Below, one piece after another: positions 16,875 through 25,615 of a stretch of 64,000 nucleotides of DNA (positions within the stretch are counted from its first letter, which is position 1; every line of letters starts with the position of its first letter). The notes under the pieces are model-generated. The model made no database searches. It saw only the letters and a program-made list of their open reading frames with translations, and was not told where the DNA came from. The position numbers and the translations under genes were made by a program. The stretch covers positions 310,001 through 374,000 of the forward strand of contig NZ_JBAJMV010000001.1 in NCBI RefSeq assembly GCF_036880965.1. Reading direction: 5' to 3'. This DNA comes from JAUASW01 sp036880965 (lineage in GTDB: Bacteria; Pseudomonadota; Gammaproteobacteria; Burkholderiales; Burkholderiaceae_C).

Positions 16875-17687
16875 TTGCCCAGGACTGAACCGACCCCTCA
16901 AACGCGCGCCGTGACCACACTTCGCGACGCAGCTATATGTGCCAGCCTCATGGCCCTCTGCCAGACTGCTTTTTCTCAAGCCGACGTGCCACGGGTCTGG
17001 CGGGTCTGTGTGGGCGATCAACCTGTCCCCCCCTATGTACTCAATGACCCCAAGCACCTCGGCCGCGCGGAGCGCCTGCTTGTCGAGGCTGGCCGCTCAA
17101 TCGGGATGAACGTCATGTTGCAGCGCTGTCCGAACAAGCGCTGCCGTGCGTCCCTCAGTTCAGGCGACTCAGACATGACATTGGGCGGCCCTACGCCTGA
17201 GAATCTGGCCGAATGGCGCTTTCCCATGAAGGCTGGCATCCCTGACCCAGACCAAGCCGTCGCCCACATCAACCTGATTTGGGTGCGACGCTCGGACAGC
17301 CAACTGGACTGGGATGGCAAACAATTGACCGGGGCACCAGCCGGCAAAGCGCTGGTCGTCGGTACCCGCGCTGGACAACTTCTGGCGACCAATGCCCTCC
17401 GCCATCTGTCGGTCCAGGTAGACGATACCGCCCACACTCCCAAGCAGTTGCTGCGCAAGCTGGTAGGAAATCGCGTCGATCTGGTCCTGGGTCTGCAGGA
17501 AGAACTGGAGGTGGCGCTCGCCGACCCCGAAGTCCAGTCTTCAGTCGTGCTGCCGCGAGCGCTGCGGCGCAATGACTACTTCGCGGTGATCTCGCAGCTT
17601 CATCTTTCTGCCAACTTCGCTACTGCCGAACGTCTGTGGGCAGCAATGGGCAGGATGCGAAATTTGCCCGAATTCCAGCGCGACTGA
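16875..17687 (+). CDS. family-3-type periplasmic solute-binding protein
   Basis: A 270-aa secreted protein with the layout of SBP_bac_3 proteins: signal segment (residues ~12-35, AAICASLMALCQTAFSQA), WRVCVGDQPVPPYV as the first strand, a GRAERLLVEAGRSIG helix, SGDSDMTLGG and a second lobe with VVGTRAGQLLA. Three cysteines (CVGD, RCPNKRC) could form a disulphide. TTG at 16875 is taken as start because GAGGAG, which overlaps the kinase stop, lies 7 nt upstream; GTG at 16911 is the alternative. With the kinase it forms a coupled unit, again without transporter genes. Confidence 0.75.
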   Translation: MPRTEPTPQTRAVTTLRDAAICASLMALCQTAFSQADVPRVWRVCVGDQPVPPYVLNDPKHLGRAERLLVEAGRSIGMNVMLQRCPNKRCRASLSSGDSDMTLGGPTPENLAEWRFPMKAGIPDPDQAVAHINLIWVRRSDSQLDWDGKQLTGAPAGKALVVGTRAGQLLATNALRHLSVQVDDTAHTPKQLLRKLVGNRVDLVLGLQEELEVALADPEVQSSVVLPRALRRNDYFAVISQLHLSANFATAERLWAAMGRMRNLPEFQRD

Positions 17688-17734
17688 GTCGAGTCGTGCG
17701 AGTGAGCTGCTCCCTCCCTGCCGTACCAGCGCAA

Positions 17735-17880
17735 AAGATACCCGGCGGCGGTGAGGACCGACAACGGGCCGGAGCTCACCTGCCGGGCCTTCATTGCCTG
17801 GGCCCAAGCCCATAGCGTGCGGCACATCCTGATTCAGCCTGGGAGACCCATGCAGAACGGATCCGTCGAGAACAAAATTG
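17735..17880 (+). pseudogene. IS3-family transposase (OrfB) fragment
   Basis: About 48 residues contain the core of an IS3-family integrase domain: RTDNGPELTCRAF, then HILIQPGRPMQNGSVEN, which is the region between the second Asp and the catalytic Glu. Both ends are missing and the reading passes directly into integrase-derived sequence. It is a dead fragment. Confidence 0.75.
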
Positions 17881-18087
17881 GCGAGGCTTGGCATCGATTG
17901 GTTCGTCGCAGAACGCGCCCTGAGCCACAAGCTGAAGGGCGTGGAAGGCATCTACGATCGCCATGACTACTACTTCGAACGACTGTCCGCGCTACAGGCC
18001 TGGGCTGACTTGCTTGCCGCGCTGGCCGGAGGGACGAAGGCCAAGGAGCTCATCGGCCCAGGCAAACGCCACAGGGATGCGCCATAG
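17881..18087 (+). pseudogene. phage/island integrase C-terminal fragment
   Basis: The frame ending at 18087 reads ERALSHKLKGVEGIYDRHDY then YFERLSALQAWADLLAAL, the typical last helix-turn of P4-type tyrosine recombinases (the GIYDRHDY block contains the nucleophile tyrosine region). The N-terminal 80% of the protein is missing. It suggests an integrative island once ended here; no tRNA gene or att repeat was found next to it. Confidence 0.7.
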
Positions 18088-18604
18088 AAGCGATGCCGCG
18101 TCTTGCTCGAGGCCCCTGGTTTGCAATCCCCCTCAAGGCCCCGTCGTCTTGCTGGAAAACCTGAGGAGCTCCGCGACAGCCCCGTCCAAGCTTGCGCCAG
18201 CTTGCCTTCGCCGAGCTGTGCCAAATGCGCTGCGAAGTTAGAGGTTCAGACTGCGGCTGCGGCTGCGGCTGCGGCTGCGGCTGCGTGCGGCGTGCATGTG
18301 CGCACGTGCCCCGCCGCGCCGATGAGTTAGGCTGAATGGCGCTTTGCGGTGGCGGGCGTACGCCGCAGTCACATCGCCTGAACCGTCGTTGTTTGCTAGT
18401 GAAGCTATGTCCGACGCGGTGTGAGGCACGGTATGCAGGTATCGCGCCGACCAAATCGTGCAGCGTTTTCCGGAGCTAACTGCGTGACATCAACGCAGCA
18501 AGCGCTTGTCGGGCGCAAATCTGCGCGCGTATTGGATAGCCAGCATGAGTCGAGGCACGTTGCTACCAAGCCGCCCGCCCCCTTCGTGAGAATAAGATTG
18601 AACT
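18088..18604. other. 517-bp intergenic region upstream of narX
   Basis: No gene is recognised. The region contains a short hexanucleotide repeat (18251-18285) and must hold the narXL promoter. No clear FNR-type palindrome was seen. Confidence 0.4.
18251..18285. repeat. hexanucleotide microsatellite (CTGCGG)n
   Basis: Nearly six perfect tandem copies of CTGCGG lie in non-coding DNA between the integrase relic and narX. Copy number could vary by slippage; no function is suggested. Confidence 0.85.
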
Positions 18605-20515
18605 ATGAGCTACTACCACCTCCGCAGCCTCGTAGGGAAGCTGGCCTTGATACAGACCGGCTTCCTCGTGGTTGCCCTGGCCTCGATCGCCTTCACGCTA
18701 TGGGTGTCATGGCAGCTGGAGGGCGGCGCTGGCGCGATCAACGAGGCCGGGCGCATGCGCATGCTGAGCTATCGCATGGTGCTGTCGCACGCTGATGCCA
18801 CGCCCGCCGCCTTGCAGCGCGATTTGCAGGAGTTCGACGCGATGGTGCATCGCTTGCGCGTCGGCGATTCGCAGCGGCCCCTGTTCGTGCCAGACACCGA
18901 GGAATGCAGCGAGCGGCTGCTCGATGTGGAGCAGAATTGGCCCACATTGCGTGCTGCGCTGCAGGCTCCGGGACCTGGACTGCGGCCCCAGGTCGACAGC
19001 TTCGTGGCCACCATCGATCAGCTGGTGGGCGCCATCGAACGCACCATCGCCGCACGCACTGCCATCCTGGGAGGCTTGTGTTTCAGCCTGGTAGTGCTGG
19101 TGGTGGCGGCCTCGGTGGTGTTTGTCTCGGGCACCTATGTCTGGATCGTCCAGCCGCTGCAGCGCCTGCGCGATGGCCTGCTGCAGATGGCAGCCGGCAA
19201 GCTTGGGGTGCGGGTCGACGAAACCAGTTCGGTGGTCGAGTTCAGCAGCCTGGCCGAAGGCTTCAACCAGATGGCGGTTGCCTTGGACGAGGCCCATCAG
19301 AACCTCGAAGGCAAGGTGCGGGACAAGACTGCCCATTTGGCCCAGCAGAACGAGCGGCTGGAAGCGCTGTTTGACGTGGCACTGATGGCGGGGCAGGCGG
19401 ATGCCAGCCTCGAATCGATGTCGCACTCCTTTGCGGCCAAGGTGGCGCGCATCGCACGGGCCGACGCCAGCGCCGTGCGCCTGGCCGCGCAGGACGAGGA
19501 GCGTTGGCTGCTGATGGGCCAGAACCGCATGCCCCAATCCATGATCGACGCCGAGCGCTGCCTGCGCAAGGGCGACTGCGCCTGCGGCAACGCCACACCC
19601 GGCGCGCCTGGCGCCCGGGTCATCACCATCCACAGCCTTGAAACCCCGAAGCTGAGGCACTGCGAAGCGGCGGGCTACCAAAGCATCATTTCGGTGCCGA
19701 TGCGGACCGGTAGCCGCTTGCTCGGCGAGGTGGAACTGTTCTTCTACAGCGAGCGCAGCCTGGTCGAGGCTGAGCGCCTGCTTCTGGATGCGCTGGTGGG
19801 CCAGTTCGCTATCCAGGTCGACAACGTGCGGCTCGCCGCGCGCGACCGCGAGATGGCGGTGTCCGAAGAGCGCAATCTGCTGGCGCAGGAGCTGCACGAT
19901 TCGATCGCCCAGGTGCTGGCCTTCCTGAAGATCCAGGTGCAGCTGCTGCGCGGCGCCTTGGCCCGGCAGCGGCCCGAGGAAGTGGCGCGCAGCCTCGACG
20001 AGATCGATGCGGGCGTGAAGGAGTGCTACACCAACGTGCGCGAGTTGCTGGTGCACTTCCGCACGCGGCCGGGGCATGAAGACATCGAGCATGCGCTGCG
20101 CAGCACGCTGGCCAAGTTCGAGCGTCAGAGCGGCTTGAGCACCCATCTGCGCTTGCAGGGCGATGGCCTGCCCCTGCCACCCGATCATCAGGTGCAGGTG
20201 CTGCACATTATCCAGGAGGCCTTGTCCAATGTCCGCAAACATGCCGAGGCCGACCATGTCAGCGTCAGCGTTGATCAGCTGCCGCGCTGGCGCTTCGAAG
20301 TGCGCGATAACGGGCGCGGCATCGAGCCTGCCGATGTCGGCAGCGGGCAGACCCATGTGGGCCTGCAGATCATGCAGGAGCGTGCCCAGCGCATTGGTGC
20401 CCAACTGCAGGTCAGCCGCGCGCCGGAGGGCGGTACCCTTGTCAGCCTGACGCTACCCCTGCTGAGTTCACTGCAGGCCACAGAACCGACATTGCAAAGT
20501 GCCCAGTACTCATGA
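18605..20515 (+). CDS. narX: nitrate/nitrite sensor histidine kinase
   Basis: A 636-aa NarX. The first membrane segment (residues ~12-36) leads into the nitrate-binding P-box, INEAGRMRMLSYRM (~45-58), which is nearly diagnostic. A periplasmic helical domain, a second membrane segment (~157-182), HAMP, a central GAF-like module with a Cys cluster (CLRKGDCACG), and a HisKA_3 block with His431 in LLAQELHDSIAQ follow, then the ATPase domain with NVRKHA and DNGRGI. It phosphorylates NarL, whose gene overlaps by 4 bp. Confidence 0.96.
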   Translation: MSYYHLRSLVGKLALIQTGFLVVALASIAFTLWVSWQLEGGAGAINEAGRMRMLSYRMVLSHADATPAALQRDLQEFDAMVHRLRVGDSQRPLFVPDTEECSERLLDVEQNWPTLRAALQAPGPGLRPQVDSFVATIDQLVGAIERTIAARTAILGGLCFSLVVLVVAASVVFVSGTYVWIVQPLQRLRDGLLQMAAGKLGVRVDETSSVVEFSSLAEGFNQMAVALDEAHQNLEGKVRDKTAHLAQQNERLEALFDVALMAGQADASLESMSHSFAAKVARIARADASAVRLAAQDEERWLLMGQNRMPQSMIDAERCLRKGDCACGNATPGAPGARVITIHSLETPKLRHCEAAGYQSIISVPMRTGSRLLGEVELFFYSERSLVEAERLLLDALVGQFAIQVDNVRLAARDREMAVSEERNLLAQELHDSIAQVLAFLKIQVQLLRGALARQRPEEVARSLDEIDAGVKECYTNVRELLVHFRTRPGHEDIEHALRSTLAKFERQSGLSTHLRLQGDGLPLPPDHQVQVLHIIQEALSNVRKHAEADHVSVSVDQLPRWRFEVRDNGRGIEPADVGSGQTHVGLQIMQERAQRIGAQLQVSRAPEGGTLVSLTLPLLSSLQATEPTLQSAQYS

Positions 20516-21189
20516 AAGAGCTCATCACCATCCTGGTCGTCGATGACCACACGCTGTTTCGCCGCGGCCTGATTTCCTTGCTGGGACAGGAGGACGGCGT
20601 CAAGGTGGTGGGCGAGGCAGCCGATGGCAGCGATGCGCTGCGTATCGCCGAGGCGCTGCAGCCCGATCTGATCCTGCTGGACAACCACATGCCCGGCGTC
20701 ACCGGCGTGGCGCTGCTGCCGGCGCTGCGCCAGGTGGTGCCGGCGTCGCGGGTGCTGATGCTGACCGTCAGCGAGAACGAGGAAGACCTCAGCGCGGCGC
20801 TGCGCAATGGCGCCCAGGGCTATCTGCTGAAGACCATCGACGGCGAGGACCTGGCCGCGGCGCTGATACGCACGATGCGCGGCGAGTCGGTGGTCAGCCC
20901 GGAGATGAGCCACAAGCTGCTGAACGCGCTGCGCAATGCCGGCGGCGCGGCCAGCCCGGCCAAGCCGGAGCCGGAGCCGGAGCCAGACAAGGACGCCCCG
21001 CAGCTGTCACCCCGCGAGATTGACATCCTCAAGCAGCTGACGCGCGGCGCCAGCAACAAGGAGATCGCCCGCATTCTGGGCATCGCCGAGCCCACGGTAA
21101 AGATTCATGTGCAGCACATCCTGCGCAAGCTCAATCTGAGCTCACGCGTGCAGGCCGCCGTCTGGGGCAACGAGCAGGGCATGGGCTGA
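20512..21189 (+). CDS. narL: nitrate/nitrite response regulator
   Basis: A 225-aa NarL/FixJ-family regulator. The receiver domain has the acidic pocket VVDDH and phosphoacceptor Asp57 in LILLDNHMPG. A short Pro/Glu linker (PEPEPEPD, residues ~155-163) joins a LuxR-type DNA-binding domain (SPREIDILKQLTRGASNKEI, then PTVKIHVQHILRKL). It overlaps narX by 4 bp (ATGA), so kinase and regulator are made together. It is expected to activate narK and narG under nitrate, in concert with an Fnr-type protein. Confidence 0.96.
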   Translation: MKELITILVVDDHTLFRRGLISLLGQEDGVKVVGEAADGSDALRIAEALQPDLILLDNHMPGVTGVALLPALRQVVPASRVLMLTVSENEEDLSAALRNGAQGYLLKTIDGEDLAAALIRTMRGESVVSPEMSHKLLNALRNAGGAASPAKPEPEPEPDKDAPQLSPREIDILKQLTRGASNKEIARILGIAEPTVKIHVQHILRKLNLSSRVQAAVWGNEQGMG

Positions 21190-21508
21190 CTTCCAGGCGG
21201 GTTTCGGAATTCCCAGACGAGGCAAACGAGCCACCCTTCCGCCAGCTGCTAAGCGAAGTCCGGTCGCCGGCGCTGGCCCATGCCCTGCGCTTGCAAGCGC
21301 ATAGGCCGGCCACTGCCAACTCCCGATCAGCTGCTGGGTCGGGCTGACCCAATCGAAAGGTGTGCGGCGCACTGCCCCCACTTGTTGCTCCGTAGCGGTG
21401 CGTCTGGATCTCATCCGCAATTGACCCGTGAACGCTTGCGCTGAGCGCCAAAAAAAAACGCGCTACCGACGCGAGACCCGATCAAGGCACTGGCGGCGCC
21501 TCTGCTCC
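21190..21508. other. 319-bp convergent intergenic region
   Basis: No gene is seen between the narL stop and the stop of the minus-strand Crp/Fnr gene. A run of nine A at about 21451-21459, preceded on the minus strand by a short CGCG-loop-CGCG stem, may end the regulator transcript. Confidence 0.4.
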
Positions 21509-22357
21509 TCAGCGCATATAGCGAGGCGGCTCGCGCTCGGCGAGCTCGCGCATCTCGCCAACGTTTGTGAGGCACATCCGGTAGCCGTCCATCTCGAGCA
21601 GCCCTTGCTCCTGCAGCTGGCGCAAGCAGCGGGAAAGTGTTTCCGGCGTGATGCCCAGCTGCGAGGCGAGATCCTTCTTTTGCTGTCGCAGCAGGAACTG
21701 CTGGCCGTGGTCGCAACCCTGAGCCTGGCAACAGTCCAACAGCCAGGCAGCCAGGCGCGCACGTGTGTCCTTGGTCAGCAGCGCCTGCTTCTGCAAGGTT
21801 GCGCCACGCGCCTGGGCCGCCACGCAAGCCAGCAGCACGCGCACCAGCGCTGCATCGTTGAGGCAGTGCCCCACCACCTCCTCGACTGGAAACTCATGCA
21901 CCCTCACGGGGGTCAATGCGAGCGCGGTCTCTGGATGGCTTTCTCCCATCCAGGCGCTTGACACGTCGATCCATTCGCCCGCGCTCAGGCCCTGACTCTG
22001 CCACCAACGGCCGCCAGCGTCTCGCTTGCCCAGGCTGATACGCCCGCGCACCAGCAACCAAAGGCTGCTCGCCGGCAAGCCGCCGGCGGACAGCACCTGA
22101 CTTCGCGCCCGGTAGCGATGTCCCTGCCCCAAGGCTGCCATCTCGGCCACCGACCAGTCGCTGAGCGCATAGGGTCGGCATGCTGACGCGATGGCCTCGC
22201 GCACGCTTCCGCGATACGCATTGATGGGCGGTGCCGGGGCCGGCGTCGGCTCCCCGCGCACCATCCACTCCGGCGGCGGCGCTGGCGGCGACGTCAACAG
22301 CGTAAGTGGCGCGGCTCGAGCAGCACTGCGTGGCAATTCGAAGGCTTGAGCGGTCAT
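21509..22357 (-). CDS. Crp/Fnr-family transcriptional regulator
   Basis: A 282-aa regulator. About 50 residues rich in Pro and Ala precede a cyclic-nucleotide-binding-like domain and a C-terminal helix-turn-helix with KKDLASQLGITPETLSRCLR, whose E-x-x-S-R pattern is that used by FNR to read TTGAT half-sites. There is no N-terminal cluster of cysteines as in FNR, so it is not an obvious 4Fe-4S sensor. An ATG at 22402 is possible, but the second ATG (22357) gives a more usual length. It is divergent from narK1 and shares its control region, so it probably regulates the nar genes. Confidence 0.82.
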   Translation of the reverse strand: MTAQAFELPRSAARAAPLTLLTSPPAPPPEWMVRGEPTPAPAPPINAYRGSVREAIASACRPYALSDWSVAEMAALGQGHRYRARSQVLSAGGLPASSLWLLVRGRISLGKRDAGGRWWQSQGLSAGEWIDVSSAWMGESHPETALALTPVRVHEFPVEEVVGHCLNDAALVRVLLACVAAQARGATLQKQALLTKDTRARLAAWLLDCCQAQGCDHGQQFLLRQQKKDLASQLGITPETLSRCLRQLQEQGLLEMDGYRMCLTNVGEMRELAEREPPRYMR

Positions 22358-22443
22358 GTGGGCACCCCAATAGGTGTTACGGAATGCGCGCTGATGGCGC
22401 ATGCAGAAGGCCGCAGTCGAACATCGCGGAGTCCTGTGTGGAT

Positions 22444-22457
22444 TTGATCTGCAACAA
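22444..22457. promoter_or_regulatory. FNR/DNR-like box 1 upstream of narK1
   Basis: TTGATctgcAACAA differs from the TTGAT-N4-ATCAA consensus by one base. An AATAGT hexamer at 22480-22485 is placed as a -10 would be if this box is centred at -41.5. Confidence 0.5.
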
Positions 22458-22488
22458 ACTCCTGCGCATCAAACGCCTGAATAGTTCT

Positions 22489-22502
22489 TTGGTACTAGTC
22501 AA
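22489..22502. promoter_or_regulatory. FNR/DNR-like box 2 upstream of narK1
   Basis: TTGGTactaGTCAA matches 12 of 14 bases of the box upstream of the dnr-like gene at 56706 (TTGATgctaGTCAA). It overlaps a NarL-like 7-2-7 arrangement (TAGTTCT-tt-GGTACTA, 22482-22497). A second TAGTTCT lies at 22515. Confidence 0.45.
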
Positions 22503-22608
22503 GCTGTGGCGAGCTAGTTCTTTTGCCGCGCGGCCTGCAGGTCCAGAAGAGGATGTTGCGCGGGCGGCTAACTTCCTAAAGTAAACGCATCAACAACGGA
22601 GTGCGTTC

Positions 22609-23907
22609 ATGAGCGCCAACAACCCAACAACGACAAACGGCTCGAGTTCCGGCAAGGCCCTCTCGGTGCTGATCGTCAGCACCCTGGCCTTCACTGTGTG
22701 CTTCATGGTGTGGATGATGTTCGGCGTGATCGGCATCCCGATCAAGAAGCAGCTGGGCCTCAATGCCACCGAGTTCGGCCTGCTCACCGCCACGCCGGTG
22801 CTGACCGGCTCGCTGATCCGCGTGCCACTGGGCATCTGGACCGACAAGTACGGCGGCCGCATCGTGTTCTTCGCGCTGATGCTGGCCTGCGTCATTCCGA
22901 TCTGGATGATGAGCTACGCCACCGCCTACTGGCACTTTCTGGTGATCGGCCTGTTCGTTGGCCTGGCCGGCGGCAGCTTCTCGGTGGGCACACCTTATGT
23001 GGCGCGCTGGTTCCCGAAGAGTCGCCAGGGCTTCGCGATGGGTGTGTTCGGCGCCGGCAACTCGGGTGCGGCGGTCAACAAGTTCGTCGCCCCCGGGCTG
23101 GTGGTGGCTTTCGGTTGGACCATGGTGCCGCATGTCTATGCCGCAGTGCTGCTGGGCACTGCCATCCTGTTCTGGTTCTTCAGCCACTCGGATGACAAGC
23201 ATCTGGTGGTCAGCAATGCGAGCTTCATGAGCCAGCTGCAGGCGTTGAAGGACCCCAAGGTGCTGAAGTACTGCCAGTACTACAGCATCGTGTTCGGCGG
23301 CTATGTGGCGCTTAGCCTGTGGATGGTGCAGTACTACGTCGGCGAGTACGGCCTGGACATTCGCGTGGCCGCGCTGCTGGCGGCTTGCTTCTCGCTGCCC
23401 GGCGGCGTGCTGCGCGCGATCGGCGGCTGGATGAGCGACAAGTACGGCGCACACAGCGTCACCTGGTGGGTGATGTGGGTGAGCTGGATCTGCCTGTTCC
23501 TGCTGTCCTACCCGCAGACCGACTTCACCGTGATGACGGTTAACGGCGCCAAGACCTTCCACATCGGCTTGAATGTCTATGCCTTCACCGGCCTGATGTT
23601 CATCCTCGGCATCGCCTGGGCCTTCGGCAAGGCCAGCGTCTTCAAGTACATCAGCGACGACTATGGCCAGAACATCGGCGCCATCAGCGGCATCGTCGGC
23701 CTGGCCGGCGGACTGGGCGGCTTCGTGCTGCCCATCATGTTTGGCGCCCTGATGGACCTCACCGGCGTGCGTTCCAGCGCTTTCATGCTGATGTACGGCG
23801 TGGTCTGGGTCTCGCTGATCTGGATGTACTGGACCGAAGTCCGCAAGACCCACGTGATGGGCAAGGAAGCGCCTGAAGGCCCCTTCAGCCGCTCCTTCCA
23901 GCGCTGA
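22609..23907 (+). CDS. narK: nitrate/nitrite MFS transporter (NarK1-type)
   Basis: A 432-aa, twelve-helix major-facilitator protein. It carries the NarK-family signatures GTPYVARWFPKSRQGFAMG and GAGNSGAAVNKF in the first half, and GLAGGLGGFVLPIMFG in the second. Type 1 NarK proteins are thought to import nitrate with protons. It is the first gene after the FNR-like boxes and precedes narK2 and narGHJI on the same strand, with a 29-bp gap to narK2. Confidence 0.93.
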   Translation: MSANNPTTTNGSSSGKALSVLIVSTLAFTVCFMVWMMFGVIGIPIKKQLGLNATEFGLLTATPVLTGSLIRVPLGIWTDKYGGRIVFFALMLACVIPIWMMSYATAYWHFLVIGLFVGLAGGSFSVGTPYVARWFPKSRQGFAMGVFGAGNSGAAVNKFVAPGLVVAFGWTMVPHVYAAVLLGTAILFWFFSHSDDKHLVVSNASFMSQLQALKDPKVLKYCQYYSIVFGGYVALSLWMVQYYVGEYGLDIRVAALLAACFSLPGGVLRAIGGWMSDKYGAHSVTWWVMWVSWICLFLLSYPQTDFTVMTVNGAKTFHIGLNVYAFTGLMFILGIAWAFGKASVFKYISDDYGQNIGAISGIVGLAGGLGGFVLPIMFGALMDLTGVRSSAFMLMYGVVWVSLIWMYWTEVRKTHVMGKEAPEGPFSRSFQR

Positions 23908-23936
23908 ACAACGCAACTCAACCGGAGTTTTCACTC

Positions 23937-25589
23937 ATGAATACCAGCACCGCCGGCGCCCGCACGTCCGGCCCGCAAGGCGCCGGCGATATCGCCGACT
24001 GGCGCCCCGAGGACGAGCAGTTCTGGGAAAACACTGGCAAGAAGATCGCCTACCGCAATCTATGGATCTCGATACCCGCCCTGCTGTGCGGCTTCGCGGT
24101 CTGGGGCATGTGGGGCATCATCACCGTGCAGATGCTCAACCTGGGCTTTCCCTTCAGCCAGGCCGAGTTGTTCACGCTCACGGCCATCGCCGGCATTTCG
24201 GGTGCGACCATGCGCATTCCGGCCAGCTTCCTGATCCGCATGGCTGGCGGCCGCAACACCATCTTCCTGACCACGGCCATGCTGCTGGCACCGGCCATCG
24301 GTACAGGCTTCGCGCTGCAGCACCCCGAGTGGCCGCTATGGGTATTTCAGCTGATGGCACTCTGGTCAGGCGTGGGCGGCGGCAACTTCGCTTCGTCGAT
24401 GTCCAACATCAGTACCTTCTTTCCGAAGCGTCTGCAGGGCACGGCGCTGGGGCTGAACGCGGGCCTGGGCAACTTCGGCGTGACGACCATGCAAATCGTC
24501 ATTCCTCTTGTGATGACGGTCGGACTGTTCGGCGCGCTGGGCGGTGAGTCGAAGTCACTCTTGAAGGACAGCGGCTGGATCTTCGGCAAGATTGCCGCCG
24601 GAACGCCCACGTGGATTCAAAACGCTGGCTTCGCATGGGTGCTTTCGCTGGTGCCCTTGTCCATCCTTTGCTGGTTCGGCATGAACAACCTGAAGACGGT
24701 GACGGCCGCCGCCGGTTCACCGATCAGCGCTTTCCTGAAGATCGTCTACCTCTACTCGCTGGCCTTCATCCCGTCGATCGGGATGCTCTACCTCTACCTG
24801 CCAGCACCCACGGGCCTGGGCCTGCTGAACATGTGGGTGGCGATCCCACTGGACATCATCGCTGCACTGCTGGTGATGAAGCTGGCTGCCTTCGGCACGA
24901 TGAAGGAAAACGTCGCCAAGCAGTTCGAGATTTTTCGCAACAAGCACACCTGGGCAATGACGGCGCTCTACGTCGTGACCTTTGGCAGCTTTATCGGATT
25001 TTCGATGGCCCTGCCGCTGGCGATCACGGTGATCTTCGGCTTCATCCACGCGCCTGACGCAGCCGGCGTGATGCAGCACACGGTCAAGAATCCCCACGCG
25101 CCATCGGCCCTGACCTACGCCTGGATCGGGCCCTTCGTGGGCGCTGCAGTGCGGCCCATCGGCGGTTGGATTTCCGACAAGGTCGGCGGGTCCATCGTGA
25201 CCCAGATCATCTCGGCCATCATGGTGTTCGCCTCGGCAGCCGTGGGCTACGTGATGATGCAGGCCTACGGCTCGGCCACACCCGAACAACACTTCCCGCT
25301 GTTCATGGGCCTGTTCGTTCTGCTGTTTGCCGCCAGCGGCATCGGCAACGGCTCAACCTTTCGCAGCGTCGGTTTCATCTTCGACCGCCAGCAAGCTGGC
25401 CCGGTGCTGGGCTGGACCTCGGCAGTGGCTGCCTACGGCGCCTTCATCGCACCGGTGCTCATCGGCCAGCAAATCAAAGCCGGCACACCTCAATTCGCCT
25501 TCTACGGCTTCGCGGTCTTCTACGCCGTGTGCCTGATCCTGAACTGGTGGTTCTATCTGCGTGCCAATGCGTACGTGAAGAATCCCTGA
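23937..25589 (+). CDS. narK: nitrate/nitrite MFS transporter (NarK2-type antiporter)
   Basis: A 550-aa NarK paralogue with an acidic N-terminal extension (~45 residues) before the first helix. The signatures SGVGGGNFASSMSNISTFFPK and GLGNFGVTTMQ, and WIGPFVGAAVRPIGGW in the second half, fit NarK2, which exchanges nitrate for nitrite and protects the cytoplasm from nitrite. It lies between narK1 and narG with 26 bp to narG, so all six genes probably form one transcript. Tandem narK1-narK2 ahead of narG is known from other denitrifiers. Confidence 0.93.
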   Translation: MNTSTAGARTSGPQGAGDIADWRPEDEQFWENTGKKIAYRNLWISIPALLCGFAVWGMWGIITVQMLNLGFPFSQAELFTLTAIAGISGATMRIPASFLIRMAGGRNTIFLTTAMLLAPAIGTGFALQHPEWPLWVFQLMALWSGVGGGNFASSMSNISTFFPKRLQGTALGLNAGLGNFGVTTMQIVIPLVMTVGLFGALGGESKSLLKDSGWIFGKIAAGTPTWIQNAGFAWVLSLVPLSILCWFGMNNLKTVTAAAGSPISAFLKIVYLYSLAFIPSIGMLYLYLPAPTGLGLLNMWVAIPLDIIAALLVMKLAAFGTMKENVAKQFEIFRNKHTWAMTALYVVTFGSFIGFSMALPLAITVIFGFIHAPDAAGVMQHTVKNPHAPSALTYAWIGPFVGAAVRPIGGWISDKVGGSIVTQIISAIMVFASAAVGYVMMQAYGSATPEQHFPLFMGLFVLLFAASGIGNGSTFRSVGFIFDRQQAGPVLGWTSAVAAYGAFIAPVLIGQQIKAGTPQFAFYGFAVFYAVCLILNWWFYLRANAYVKNP

Positions 25590-25615
25590 TACCCGAGAAG
25601 ACAAGGAAGCAAACC

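Noticed and set aside
18251..18285. The CTGCGG repeat as part of a CRISPR or phase-variable gene
   Set aside because: It is a short perfect microsatellite without spacers, and it is not within a supported gene.
18088..18604. A tRNA or att site next to the integrase relic
   Set aside because: No cloverleaf or tRNA-like 3' end was seen, and no direct repeat was found at the other side of the scarred segment.
18707..20404. 565-aa minus-strand open frame
   Set aside because: It is antisense to narX, whose P-box, HisKA_3 and ATPase motifs are certain.
22576..23934. 452-aa minus-strand open frame
   Set aside because: It is antisense to narK1; low-complexity His/Ala/Gln sequence without a domain.
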